A program made the position numbers and the translations under genes. The notes beneath the pieces are model-generated. The model had not been told where the DNA came from, searched no databases, and saw only the letters and a program-made list of their open reading frames with translations. Of a stretch of 64,000 nucleotides of DNA, positions 27,022-35,076 are shown one piece after another. The DNA comes from Terrimonas ferruginea DSM 30193 (GTDB lineage Bacteria > Bacteroidota > Bacteroidia > Chitinophagales > Chitinophagaceae): contig NZ_AUDS01000009.1 of the NCBI RefSeq assembly GCF_000425585.1, forward strand, positions 295,538-359,537, given 5' to 3'. The stretch's first letter is position 1; each line of letters opens with the position of its first letter.

Positions 27022-28032
27022 TCAACGTAAAGAAAGGGATTTATATATTGTCTCGATGGCACTGACGGTACGTATACCATCTTTTGCATTGGCAAATGGA
27101 TGTTCTCCGTCGGCAAGCGCTTTTACCAGGTTGAGATAAACATGATCATGATTGCTCATCGAACCCTGGTAAGCGCCGTAATCATTCGGGCCGCCGCTTT
27201 CAGCAATATCAAGTGATCCTTGTTCCAATAGCTGATATTCCACGCGATTCATGTATTCGCCTCCGATGCGCACGCTGCCTTTTGTGCCCAATAGACTCAG
27301 CGATACTTCCATGTTTTTGCGAAAGCTGTTCACCGACCAGGTGATGCCGCCCCATACACCTTTGGAAAGTTGTACGGCGGCAATGCCTTCGTCTTCAAAT
27401 TCTATTTCTTCCTGGTGACAGTGGTTGCGGCGGTATCCGCTTGCAGCGGTAAGTTCATCGTCGGTGAGCCAGAGCAGGGCGTCGATATAGTGACTGAATT
27501 GTGTAAACAAAGTGCCCCCGTCCATATCGAGCCGGCCTTTCCAACTGTTGGCATAATAAGCGGCGGGGCGGTTCCAAAGGCAGGTAAGCTGAAAACTCAG
27601 CAGTTCGCCCAGGGAACCGTTGCGGATCAGTTCTTTTAAGGCGGCCAGTGCGGGATTGTACCTCGTCGATTTTACAACAAATAATTTCCTGCCGGCCGCG
27701 ATCGCCGTTTTTTCCATTTGCAGGGCGTCGGCAGTGGAAATGCTCAGCGGCTTTTCGCAAAGCACATGACATCCGGCCTCCAGTGCAGCAATGGTGTGTG
27801 TACTGTGCAATCCATTAGGGGAACAGACCGCGATGACATCGCAGAGTCCGGCCTGCAGCATTTCATCTACAGAAAAAAAAGCCTGCGCATTATAGGGTTG
27901 CGCGAGTGCCTGCGCACGCTCCGGAATAATATCACATACGGCCGTCAACCGTCCGTGAAGGACAGCCTGCGCGGCATGCCGGGGAGCGATCTTGCCACAG
28001 CCGATTATTCCAAAGCGAAGCGGTTGCTGCAT
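27022..28032 (-). CDS. Gfo/Idh/MocA family oxidoreductase (WlbA-like)
   Basis: 336 residues from the ATG at 28032 (MQQPLRFGIIGCGKIAPRHA), which follows a perfect -7 box. The Rossmann dinucleotide loop is GIIGCGKIAPRH and the family hallmark is CEKPLS with the catalytic-type lysine. The C-terminal part has DMDGGTLFTQFSHYIDALLWL, close in pattern to WlbA/WbpB UDP-sugar 3-dehydrogenases. First gene of the unit with two glycosyltransferases, so production of a modified nucleotide sugar for a surface glycan is the likely, unproven role. Confidence 0.85.
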   Translation of the reverse strand: MQQPLRFGIIGCGKIAPRHAAQAVLHGRLTAVCDIIPERAQALAQPYNAQAFFSVDEMLQAGLCDVIAVCSPNGLHSTHTIAALEAGCHVLCEKPLSISTADALQMEKTAIAAGRKLFVVKSTRYNPALAALKELIRNGSLGELLSFQLTCLWNRPAAYYANSWKGRLDMDGGTLFTQFSHYIDALLWLTDDELTAASGYRRNHCHQEEIEFEDEGIAAVQLSKGVWGGITWSVNSFRKNMEVSLSLLGTKGSVRIGGEYMNRVEYQLLEQGSLDIAESGGPNDYGAYQGSMSNHDHVYLNLVKALADGEHPFANAKDGIRTVSAIETIYKSLSLR

Positions 28033-28040
28033 AAAGGGGG

Positions 28041-28048
28041 CAAAGATA
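28041..28048 (-). promoter_or_regulatory. -7 box of the sugar/glycosyltransferase operon
   Basis: TATCTTTG on the minus strand, an exact match, ends 8 bp before the ATG at 28032. Confidence 0.65.
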
Positions 28049-28074
28049 AGCAATAGTGAACCGTCAATCGTCAT

Positions 28075-28088
28075 CCCGAAGCCTCGGG
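28075..28088. repeat. Dispersed palindrome CCCGAAGCCTCGGG, copy 2
   Basis: Identical core to 10539-10552. Read on the minus strand it continues GGGATGACGATTGAC, nearly the same flank as the copy at 60440-60453 (GGGATGACGATTCAC), so the repeat unit extends beyond the palindrome. Confidence 0.8.
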
Positions 28089-28102
28089 AGTGAATCGGCA
28101 AT

Positions 28103-28135
28103 AAAATAATCCCCTGCGCGGCAGGGGATTATTTT
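28103..28135. terminator. 15-bp perfect hairpin, bidirectional terminator
   Basis: AAAATAATCCCCTGC pairs with its exact complement around a 3-nt GCG loop. On the minus strand it lies about 140 bp after the TonB-receptor stop. The AT-rich ends supply T-runs on both strands. Confidence 0.8.
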
Positions 28136-28185
28136 CAATAAGGCAATAAGTCAATGGGTGAATGGGGCGTCGGTTCTACAACAAC

Positions 28186-28211
28186 CATGGTTCGTGTATA
28201 CACGAACCATG
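28186..28211. repeat. 26-bp perfect palindrome, copy 1
   Basis: The half-site CATGGTTCGTGTA is followed directly by its reverse complement with no spacer. The same 26 bp occur, extended to 30, at 34300-34329. Confidence 0.92.
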
Positions 28212-28223
28212 ACTTAGACAACA

Positions 28224-28250
28224 CTTGTTACTTAAAACTTATAACCTTAG
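28224..28250. repeat. Heptamer array (AAGTWWT type, minus sense)
   Basis: The reverse complement reads AAGTTTT, AAGTAAC and related 7-bp units, followed by a degenerate CCCGAAGTGTCGGG at 28251-28264. Confidence 0.65.
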
Positions 28251-28273
28251 CCCGAAGTGTCGGGCCTTATGCC

Positions 28274-30949
28274 TTACTGGGCTCCCTGCATGCTGTTTTG
28301 CATATTTTCCTGGTCGCCGCGTGTATTCTTTCTTTTGAACAGCGACATATCGAATTTGCCAAAACGATAAGAGAAGTTCAGGCGGAAGAATTGCTGATCA
28401 CGAACACGCACTACATGCTGGTCGAAACTTTCAGACATCGTATAGATATCACTCACCCGCGTGCGGAAGATATCCGATGCACTCAGCGTGAGCGAGGCCA
28501 CTTTGTTCTTCATGAATTCATATTTCAACGCAGCATCCACACCATAAGTGGGTTTGGAATATCCCTGTGCGTTGCCGCTGGATACCTGGCCGAATCCGCC
28601 CATACGACCGCCGCCACCACTGCTGGATGAACCACCGGGCGCCAATACGGTACGTGATGTGTAATCACCCGTCAACTGCATGCTGAAATTATAAGGCAGC
28701 TTGAAACTGTTATTGATTTTGGCGAACCAACTGTAGATCTGTCCCGCCGTAGCGATCGTTTCATCATCGATGTTGATCTTCGACGTATACACATTCAGGT
28801 TGGTGGTAAGATCCCACCATTTGGTGATTTTGTTTTTTACAATGAATTCAAGACCACCGACAAAACTTGAATTGGCATTGATATAAGTATTCACAAATAC
28901 CAGCGAATCAGTGATCGGATTTTTCTCGCGTGATTGATAACGCGTAATCAGGTCTGTCGTGCGTTTGTAATAAGCAGAGATCAGCAAACTGGTATTCTTC
29001 GGTAATGTTTTTGAATACGAAAGTTCGAATGAATTGGTGAATTCAGGACGCAGATTCGGATTACCTCTGTTCAGGTTGAGTGAGTCCGAGTAATCGGTAA
29101 ACGGAAACAACTGGAAGAAGTTAGGCCGGTTGATCCGGCGGCTGTAGTTCAGTTGCAGGTCAGTTGTGTTGTTCAGTTTCTGCGAAAGGAATACACTGGG
29201 GAACAGGCTCACCGGATAGCTGATGCTATAGGTGCTGGACGTGTCTTTGAAGGCACTGCCATCGCGCACACTGGTGTGTACGGTGCCGCTGTAATCGGAG
29301 CTTTCCAGGCGCAGGCCAAGCTGGTAACCAAAACGTTCACCCATTTTTCCACTATAGGTACCATAACCTGCATACACCCGGTCGGTGTAGGAATAATTGG
29401 AAGAAAGGGGAGGGAGTACGGTTACGGAACCATCCGGATTGATCACGCCGATATCGTTACGGCTGTTCACATCGCGTTGAGACATCCGGGCACCGAGTTC
29501 CATTTTGCTGTTAGCGGTCAGCGGATTGGTGTAATCCGTCTGTATGGTAAACTGTCCGTTTGTGCCTTTACCTGTTTGCAACTGCCGATACAATCCTGTC
29601 TTAGGACCACCGGCGACTGCATAGATATCATTGTTGAGAATGTTCTCGTTGTTGTTGCGGCTCTTGTTTACGTTAACGTCGGCGGTAAGCTGATGTCCGC
29701 TCTTTGGAAAATTGTGCAGGTAGCTCAATGCACCGCCTAAGTTGCGGAAGTTGCCTTCGCTGTTGGACAAACGTTTTGTATAAGCCGATGAAATGCCTGA
29801 CGGGAAAGAGGAGTCGACAAAAATATCGCTGTTCACATTTGTTTTGAACTGACCGCGCACGGCTGTACCGGATATGGTAAACGTGTTGCGGTTATCGAGG
29901 AAATAATCCATGCCTACTCTTCCGAAAGCAAAGAATCCGCGGTTGATGTTGCGGTCGTGCTGGCGGAGAATGAGTGTGGTGTCGGCGCTCAGGTAGGTAG
30001 AACGGTCGGTGGTACCATCGGAGATCGATTTACGCTGACCGAAGTTGGCATTGGCAAATACGTTCACTTTGCCCTGGCGCACATTGATATCGCCACCGGC
30101 ATTCACACGTCCGCGCATGTCTACACCGGCACGTACGTTGCCGTTGTAACCAACGCGGCGGGCTTTTTTCAGAACGATATTCAGGATACCAGCCGTGCCG
30201 CCTGATGCGTCGAATTTGGCGGAAGGGTTGGTGATCACTTCCACGCTTTGTATCTGATCGGCAGGAATCTGCTCTAATGTCAATGTGGTAGGACGCCCGT
30301 CGACAAAGATCTGCGGGCTGGCATTACGCAGCAATACGTTTCCATCGATGTCTACATTGAGCGACGGTACATTTTTAAGAATGTCTGTTGCTGTTCCGCC
30401 AGCAGCGCTCAGGTCTTTTTCCACGTTGTAAATCTTACGGTCAATGCCGAGTTGAACGAGTGGTTTGGAGCCGGTAACGGTTACGTTGTTGAGCAGTTGC
30501 TCGTCTATTTTCAGTTTGATATTACCGAGGTCTTTATCGAGCTGGCTGAACAATGAGCTCACATCCTGGTTGTTGGCGCGCATGCGTTGCATGGCGGCCA
30601 TGTCAACGAGACCGACGGTTTGTTCTGAAGTTTTGAAACCAATGGCTGAGATGGTGAGTTTGTATCTTCCCATCGCAGGAATACCTTCGATGCGGAAGTC
30701 GCCGTTTGACTGCGTGAGCATACCGCCTACGATTACTTCGCTGCGGGTTTTGGTAACGGAATCGAATTTTTGCTGAAGCAGTTGTACGGAAGCCGCGTCG
30801 ATGGGTTTACCGGTGATCGAGTCGACGATTTTACCGTAGAAAGACCCCGTTGGCATCTGACCGCCGCCGGGACGGCCGCCACCAGGACCCTGTGCCATAA
30901 CGGCTGCTGCAAGTGTAAGAGCAATAAAGGTTAACAGAAGTTGTTTCAT
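28274..30949 (-). CDS. TonB-dependent outer-membrane receptor (OMP_b-brl_3 family)
   Basis: 891 residues. A signal peptide ends AAAVMAQ, then a Gly/Pro-rich linker. A carboxypeptidase-regulatory-like domain (about 35-120, GSFYGKIVDSITGKPIDAASV) precedes the plug (about 150-260). The plug has VTVTGSKPLVQLGIDRKIYN, SPQIFVDGRPTTL and IQSVEVITNPSAKFDASG. A long beta-barrel fills the rest, ending near FRLNFSYRFGKFDMSLFK. It is not followed by a SusD-like gene, so it belongs to the stand-alone OMP_b-brl_3 receptors. The ligand is unknown. Confidence 0.92.
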   Translation of the reverse strand: MKQLLLTFIALTLAAAVMAQGPGGGRPGGGQMPTGSFYGKIVDSITGKPIDAASVQLLQQKFDSVTKTRSEVIVGGMLTQSNGDFRIEGIPAMGRYKLTISAIGFKTSEQTVGLVDMAAMQRMRANNQDVSSLFSQLDKDLGNIKLKIDEQLLNNVTVTGSKPLVQLGIDRKIYNVEKDLSAAGGTATDILKNVPSLNVDIDGNVLLRNASPQIFVDGRPTTLTLEQIPADQIQSVEVITNPSAKFDASGGTAGILNIVLKKARRVGYNGNVRAGVDMRGRVNAGGDINVRQGKVNVFANANFGQRKSISDGTTDRSTYLSADTTLILRQHDRNINRGFFAFGRVGMDYFLDNRNTFTISGTAVRGQFKTNVNSDIFVDSSFPSGISSAYTKRLSNSEGNFRNLGGALSYLHNFPKSGHQLTADVNVNKSRNNNENILNNDIYAVAGGPKTGLYRQLQTGKGTNGQFTIQTDYTNPLTANSKMELGARMSQRDVNSRNDIGVINPDGSVTVLPPLSSNYSYTDRVYAGYGTYSGKMGERFGYQLGLRLESSDYSGTVHTSVRDGSAFKDTSSTYSISYPVSLFPSVFLSQKLNNTTDLQLNYSRRINRPNFFQLFPFTDYSDSLNLNRGNPNLRPEFTNSFELSYSKTLPKNTSLLISAYYKRTTDLITRYQSREKNPITDSLVFVNTYINANSSFVGGLEFIVKNKITKWWDLTTNLNVYTSKINIDDETIATAGQIYSWFAKINNSFKLPYNFSMQLTGDYTSRTVLAPGGSSSSGGGGRMGGFGQVSSGNAQGYSKPTYGVDAALKYEFMKNKVASLTLSASDIFRTRVSDIYTMSESFDQHVVRVRDQQFFRLNFSYRFGKFDMSLFKRKNTRGDQENMQNSMQGAQ

Positions 30950-31085
30950 GTATCAATTGTTGTGGATATATACTGGTTAAAATCCGGCTATTAGACGCGC
31001 AAAGACACCGGAACCTGCTGCGGCCTGGCCGACAATCGACCAACAGGCCAAATGAAAGGATGAGTGGACAAAAAAACGGATGAAA

Positions 31086-31661
31086 TCAGGACGCGGCTGA
31101 ACCCAATAGCCAGAAAAGCAACACATTGATCAAACCGATTGCCAGGCCGCCGATCAGGCCTGCCATGCGGATACGCGCTGCCGGTTGGGCAAATGCTTTC
31201 GTGATATTGGCTTTTAATTCGGCCGCGGGCTGATCGGTAAGTCCTTTGGTCACAAGCGACTGCACATTAAAGCGTTCTTTCAGGTTGCCGGCCAGTTGCC
31301 CCATAATGGTAGGAAAAAGCTGGCGCAGCTGCGTGATAAAAACTTCTTTGAGTTTGTCGGTGGTCTTGTTGCCAATAAACATACTGATCATCGGCATCTC
31401 TTCTTTGAGTTTGACGTTGAGGAACTCATCGATATGCTGTTCGATAACGGGCATGGCGTTATCGAGCAGGGAAGGATCCGCCAACTTCTCTTCAAGGTTG
31501 AGGCTGCCTTCCAGGCGCTGCGCAGCAAACTGACCGGCCTTATCGGCCAGCGACACACGGTTGGCAACGAGCTGACGAACCAGCATGGTAAGTCCCCACT
31601 GGCAGAACAGCCATCCGAGAAAAGCCGACACGAGGGGAACCAGCAGAAATAAATAAGTCAT
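31086..31661 (-). CDS. DUF445-like membrane protein
   Basis: 191 residues from the ATG at 31661 (MTYLFLLVPLVSAFLGWLF). One membrane helix lies at each end (about 3-25 and 165-188), with a long, mostly helical charged middle (KLADPSLLDNAMPVIEQHIDEFL, KTTDKLKEVFITQLRQLFP). This two-helix layout with an amphipathic core fits DUF445/YheB-type proteins of unknown role. The assignment is moderate. It sits between the TonB receptor and tRNA-His on the same strand. Confidence 0.65.
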   Translation of the reverse strand: MTYLFLLVPLVSAFLGWLFCQWGLTMLVRQLVANRVSLADKAGQFAAQRLEGSLNLEEKLADPSLLDNAMPVIEQHIDEFLNVKLKEEMPMISMFIGNKTTDKLKEVFITQLRQLFPTIMGQLAGNLKERFNVQSLVTKGLTDQPAAELKANITKAFAQPAARIRMAGLIGGLAIGLINVLLFWLLGSAAS

Positions 31662-31675
31662 GGATATATATTTCA

Positions 31676-31712
31676 ACAAAAACCCCGAATACTTTGCAAT
31701 ATCCGGGGTTTT
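31676..31712 (-). terminator. Terminator after tRNA-His
   Basis: AAAACCCCG (31679-31687) and CGGGGTTTT (31704-31712) form a 9-bp stem with a 16-nt loop and T-runs on both sides, just past the tRNA 3' end. Confidence 0.8.
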
Positions 31713-31718
31713 GATCGG

Positions 31719-31793
31719 GGTGGCTAACCGGGTTCGAACCGGCGACCCTCAGAACCACAATCTGATGCTCTAACCAACTGAGCTATAGCCACC
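31719..31793 (-). tRNA. tRNA-His (anticodon GTG)
   Basis: On the minus strand this is a full cloverleaf. The 8-bp acceptor stem (GGTGGCTA with TAGCCACC, including the G-1:C73 pair typical of tRNA-His) comes first. The D arm is AGCTCAGTTGGTTAGAGC. The anticodon stem TCAGA/TCTGA holds loop TTGTGGT, and the T arm is CCGGTTCGAACCCGG. The 3' CCA is not encoded: CCG follows the discriminator base. Confidence 0.97.
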
Positions 31794-31807
31794 ATCTTTT
31801 CAGGCTG

Positions 31808-31815
31808 CAAAAATA
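31808..31815 (-). promoter_or_regulatory. -7 box of tRNA-His
   Basis: TATTTTTG on the minus strand matches TAnnTTTG and ends 14 bp before the tRNA 5' end. Confidence 0.65.
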
Positions 31816-31944
31816 GAAAAAAAACTAAACCAAAATAAAATCCATTAAAAAATAGTTGGTTAGACCGTATAACCCACGTTAAAACCTTTTGGCAAAAACC
31901 CTTGTTAAAAGGTTGGGAAAACACGAAATCCATCGTTTTTGTGT

Positions 31945-31952
31945 TATTTTTG
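31945..31952 (+). promoter_or_regulatory. -7 box of the Prc-type peptidase gene
   Basis: TATTTTTG, exact match, ends 33 bp before the ATG at 31986. Confidence 0.6.
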
Positions 31953-31985
31953 GTAATGCGATCTGCAGTAAAATATTTGACGAAT

Positions 31986-34142
31986 ATGAAGAGACTACCC
32001 TTTGTGCTGTTGTTAATTGTGGCCGGTTTTTTTGTCGCTTTCCGTACCATTGGCGCAGGCACCTCCGACCCTCCCACCAAGTATGAAGAAATCCTGCGAA
32101 TGGTGGGAGAAATGCTTACACAAGCTCATTTCAGTCCCCAGGACATCGATGATAAGTTTTCGGAAAAGGTTTTTGATAAATACATCAGCGGCCTCGATCC
32201 GGAAAAAACCTTTTTCCTGCAAAGTGATGTAGATGCACTGCGCGCGAAATATGGCAAAAGCATCGACGAAGAAATCAAAGGCGGCAAAGTGGAATTTTTC
32301 CTGGAAGCCGGAAAAGTATTCCGTACACGCATGGAAGAAGCCAATAAAATGGCAACCTCCCTGCTCGCACAACCCTTTCACTACAATGTAGATGAAGAAG
32401 TGCAGATGGACCCTGCTAAGATTGGGTATACAAAAACAGAAGCCGAACGCCAGGAACGCTGGCGCAAGAAAATAAAGTTCATGTCGCTTGAACGTTATGT
32501 AGACCTGCTCGATGCCCGCGAGAAAAACAAAGGCACCGAAGGGTTTACCGTAAAGAACGACACGGAACTGGAAAAAGAAGCGCGTGAGAAAACCAAAAAG
32601 GTCACCGATCGCGTATTCGAACGTTATCGTTTCAAATTCAGTGATGATGATATGTTCAGCATTTTCGTCAATGCAATTACTACCATCATGGACCCGCATA
32701 CGGAATTTTTCCCTCCGGTAGATAAGCGTTATTTCGATGAAGAAATGAGCGGTACATTCTACGGTATCGGCGCTTCCCTGCAATATGATGAAGGAACGAT
32801 CAAGATCACCAGCGTGGTAACAGGAAGCCCTGCCTTCAAATCCGGCGAAATCCAAGTGGGTGATGTCATCATGAAAGTGGCGCAAGGCAAAACTGCCGAG
32901 CCCGTTGAACTGATCGGGTACCTGGTAACGGACGCCGTAAAACTGATCAGAGGCAAGGAAGGATCAGAAGTAACGCTGACACTGAAACGCAAAGACGGAA
33001 CGATCAAAGTAGTAACGCTGAAACGCGAGAAGATCGAAAATGACCTCGATACCTACGCGCGCAGTGCGGTGGTCAAAGAAGGCAATTCGAAGATCGGTTA
33101 TATTTATCTGCCCGAATTCTATGCACACTTCGACGATCCCAATGGACGCCGCAGCTACATCGACGTGGCACGTGAAGTGCAAAAGCTGAAAGATGAAAAA
33201 GTCGACGGTATCGTGATCGACCTGCGCAACAACGGCGGCGGATCACTGTATGATGTAGTGCAAATGGCCGGGCTCTTTATCGACGAAGGACCGATCGTGC
33301 AGGTAAAAGACAAAGACAACAAGCCGAGTGTACTGAAAGATAAAGACAAGAGCGTCCTCTATTCTGGCCCGCTGGCAGTAATGGTCAATGAATTCAGTGC
33401 TTCGGCCTCTGAAATATTTGCCGCAGCGATCCAGGACTATGGACGCGGTGTGATCATCGGCAGTACGTCTACCTATGGAAAAGGTACGGTGCAGCGCAAC
33501 ATCGGTATCGATAAAAATGGTTTCTCTTTCTCCAACTCCGAACTCGGAAGTGTGAAACTGACCTTGCAGAAATTCTACCGTATCAATGGCGGCTCTACAC
33601 AATTGCGTGGGGTGAGTTCTGACATTGTTCTTCCTGATCAGTACGAGTACCTGAAAGTGCGCGAGAAAGATGATGAAAATGCATTGCCCTGGGACGAAAT
33701 ATCGAAGTCTCCTTACACAGGATGGAACGGCGGATATGATCTGAAAACAATCCAGCAACTGAGCGCACAACGTTTGCAGCGCGACAGCACGTTCCGCATG
33801 ATCCAGCGCAATACACAATGGTTGTCGAAGGAAAATGACAAAACATATTCGCTGCAACTGGACAAATACCGCAAAGAGCAGAAAGCGATTCGTGAAACGG
33901 TATCGCAAACAGAAAAGCTGATGAAGCTGAAGCAGGAGATTGCGGTAGATCCGTTGACCGGAGAAGCTGATAAATGGGCGGCTGACAAGAACAAACAAGA
34001 CCGTTTCAATCAGTGGCTGAAAAACCTGCGTCAGGATATATATCTTGATCAGGCGGTAAAAGTGGTGAATGATGTGATCAACCAGCAAAACCTGGCTCGT
34101 GGCAATAAACCTGTGGAAGAACAGCCGAAGAAGGCGTTTTGA
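31986..34142 (+). CDS. prc: Carboxy-terminal processing peptidase (Prc/Tsp, S41)
   Basis: 718 residues from the ATG at 31986 (MKRLPFVLLLIVAGF), chosen because it follows the -7 box and begins with a membrane anchor or signal peptide. A Tsp-type N-terminal helical domain occupies about 30-245, a PDZ domain about 250-345 (FYGIGASLQYDEG, GDVIMKVAQGK), then the S41 catalytic core. Nucleophile Ser473 is in NEFSASASEIF and Lys499 in TYGKGTVQ. A helical C-terminal extension completes the family's usual length. It degrades or trims periplasmic proteins from their C-termini. Confidence 0.94.
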   Translation: MKRLPFVLLLIVAGFFVAFRTIGAGTSDPPTKYEEILRMVGEMLTQAHFSPQDIDDKFSEKVFDKYISGLDPEKTFFLQSDVDALRAKYGKSIDEEIKGGKVEFFLEAGKVFRTRMEEANKMATSLLAQPFHYNVDEEVQMDPAKIGYTKTEAERQERWRKKIKFMSLERYVDLLDAREKNKGTEGFTVKNDTELEKEAREKTKKVTDRVFERYRFKFSDDDMFSIFVNAITTIMDPHTEFFPPVDKRYFDEEMSGTFYGIGASLQYDEGTIKITSVVTGSPAFKSGEIQVGDVIMKVAQGKTAEPVELIGYLVTDAVKLIRGKEGSEVTLTLKRKDGTIKVVTLKREKIENDLDTYARSAVVKEGNSKIGYIYLPEFYAHFDDPNGRRSYIDVAREVQKLKDEKVDGIVIDLRNNGGGSLYDVVQMAGLFIDEGPIVQVKDKDNKPSVLKDKDKSVLYSGPLAVMVNEFSASASEIFAAAIQDYGRGVIIGSTSTYGKGTVQRNIGIDKNGFSFSNSELGSVKLTLQKFYRINGGSTQLRGVSSDIVLPDQYEYLKVREKDDENALPWDEISKSPYTGWNGGYDLKTIQQLSAQRLQRDSTFRMIQRNTQWLSKENDKTYSLQLDKYRKEQKAIRETVSQTEKLMKLKQEIAVDPLTGEADKWAADKNKQDRFNQWLKNLRQDIYLDQAVKVVNDVINQQNLARGNKPVEEQPKKAF

Positions 34143-34147
34143 GTTGT

Positions 34148-34175
34148 AAGTCTTAAGTAATAAGTTATAAGTTAG
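34148..34175. repeat. Heptamer array AAGTNNT after the Prc gene
   Basis: Units AAGTCTT, AAGTAAT, AAGTTAT, AAGTTAG, each 7 bp, starting 5 bp after the stop and running into the terminator stem. Confidence 0.85.
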
Positions 34176-34202
34176 CGCGGAGTTCAGGCTCCGCGCTTTT
34201 TT
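34174..34202 (+). terminator. Rho-independent terminator of the Prc gene
   Basis: AGCGCGGAG and CTCCGCGCT pair around TTCAGG and are followed by six T residues. Confidence 0.92.
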
Positions 34203-34222
34203 ATGAAAGTTCGTTCCAACGT

Positions 34223-34261
34223 CATGATTCGTGTAGACGTGATGCACGATGTTTATTCGGG
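34223..34261. repeat. Degenerate copy of the palindromic element
   Basis: CATGATTCGTGTAGACG resembles the left half of the perfect palindrome, and its tail GTTTATTCGGG parallels GTTTATCGGGG after the copy at 34300. The two look like an old tandem duplication. Confidence 0.55.
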
Positions 34262-34299
34262 CTGGACATGAAGACCTGGATCAGGCTGGCAGCCTACTG

Positions 34300-34329
34300 C
34301 CCATGGTTCGTGTATACACGAACCATGGG
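34300..34329. repeat. 30-bp perfect palindrome, copy 2
   Basis: Contains the same 26 bp as 28186-28211 with two more matching bases on each side (CCCATGG...CCATGGG). It lies between the Prc terminator and the DinB gene 3' end. Confidence 0.92.
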
Positions 34330-34376
34330 TGTTTATCGGGGAAGGTATGAAGTCGCTATTTAGTAACCTTATTGTG

Positions 34377-34886
34377 TCATCCGAAATACCTCTCTTTAAA
34401 CACATCCAGGTGATGCGCCGCATGCCCGGCAGTAATAAAACCAAATGCCAACGCACTGCAGGATTGCTCACTTGCAATACCCACACGCTGAAGCTGCTCA
34501 TCGGTAAGTCCCGCAAAGAACAACTCCGTGCTACGTCTTAACAACCTGAATTCTTCCAGCAAACTTTCCCAGGAGATATGTGCCGCATCGGCATTGTCGG
34601 CAAATGCATTTTCATCAAAGCCGGGCAGGGGAGTCTGGTCTGCTCGTGAGAAACGCAAGGCCCGGTATACAAATACACGCTCCGCATCCATCAGATGTTG
34701 CACCACCTGCTTTACCGTCCATGTTCCCGGCGCATAGCTATAGGTTGTTTTTTCCTGCGGAATGGCTTCCAGGCAGGCAAACAACTCCTTTGAATTTTCA
34801 TTCAGCGCCGCGAACAGGTTCTGCTGCTTTATTTTATTGATATAGCCATGATAGAAGACGGGGACTGTTGCGAGATCAGGAAGCAT
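34377..34886 (-). CDS. DinB family protein
   Basis: 169 residues from the ATG at 34886 (MLPDLATVPVFYHGYI). The DinB_2 pattern is clear: TYSYAPGTWTVKQVVQHLMDAERVFVYRALRFSR, then FGFITAGHAAHHLDVFKERY. The histidines in VVQHL and GHAAHH are the expected metal ligands. This member has the WTVKQVVQHLMD form common to putative damage-inducible thiol transferases and is clearly diverged from the protein at 4461-4979. Substrate unknown. Confidence 0.9.
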   Translation of the reverse strand: MLPDLATVPVFYHGYINKIKQQNLFAALNENSKELFACLEAIPQEKTTYSYAPGTWTVKQVVQHLMDAERVFVYRALRFSRADQTPLPGFDENAFADNADAAHISWESLLEEFRLLRRSTELFFAGLTDEQLQRVGIASEQSCSALAFGFITAGHAAHHLDVFKERYFG

Positions 34887-34910
34887 AAGCAATCAAAATT
34901 CAAAAGTGTT

Positions 34911-34930
34911 ACCCTGAGTTTATCGAAGGG
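34911..34930. repeat. Short dispersed hairpin ACCCTGAG...CGAAGGG
   Basis: ACCCT and AGGGT arms around GAGTTTATCGA. This is a variant of the widespread CCCTTCGA-CTCAGGG-type intergenic palindrome. It is followed by short AAAAGTC and GTGAATAG-like tandem words up to about 34980, and a CGCAAAG-rich stretch (34994-35028). Confidence 0.6.
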
Positions 34931-35036
34931 TCAAAAGTCAAAAGATGTCAGTTGTCAATGGTGAATAGTAAATAAGAAAAAGAACCCAGGATTTCACGCA
35001 AAGCTACATAAGGAGCAAAGGCGCAAAGATTATCAC

Positions 35037-35064
35037 CTATTACTTAATACTTATTACTTAAAAC
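35037..35064. repeat. Heptamer array (AAGTWWT, minus sense)
   Basis: The reverse complement reads AAGTAAT, AAGTATT, AAGTAAT in 7-bp steps, just downstream of the small lipoprotein gene. Confidence 0.8.
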
Positions 35065-35076
35065 GTCTGTTCTCCC

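Noticed and set aside
24784..28032. Polysaccharide biosynthesis island acquired by transfer
   Set aside because: Only three genes are present, their composition resembles the neighbours, and no integrase, repeat boundary or tRNA junction flanks them.
28274..30949. SusC/SusD-type polysaccharide utilisation locus
   Set aside because: The receptor has the OMP_b-brl_3 form, no SusD-like lipoprotein or glycoside hydrolase is adjacent, and malQ is 20 kb away.
31719..31793. Integration site at tRNA-His
   Set aside because: No integrase and no duplicated tRNA end were seen on either side; the neighbouring genes are ordinary chromosomal ones.
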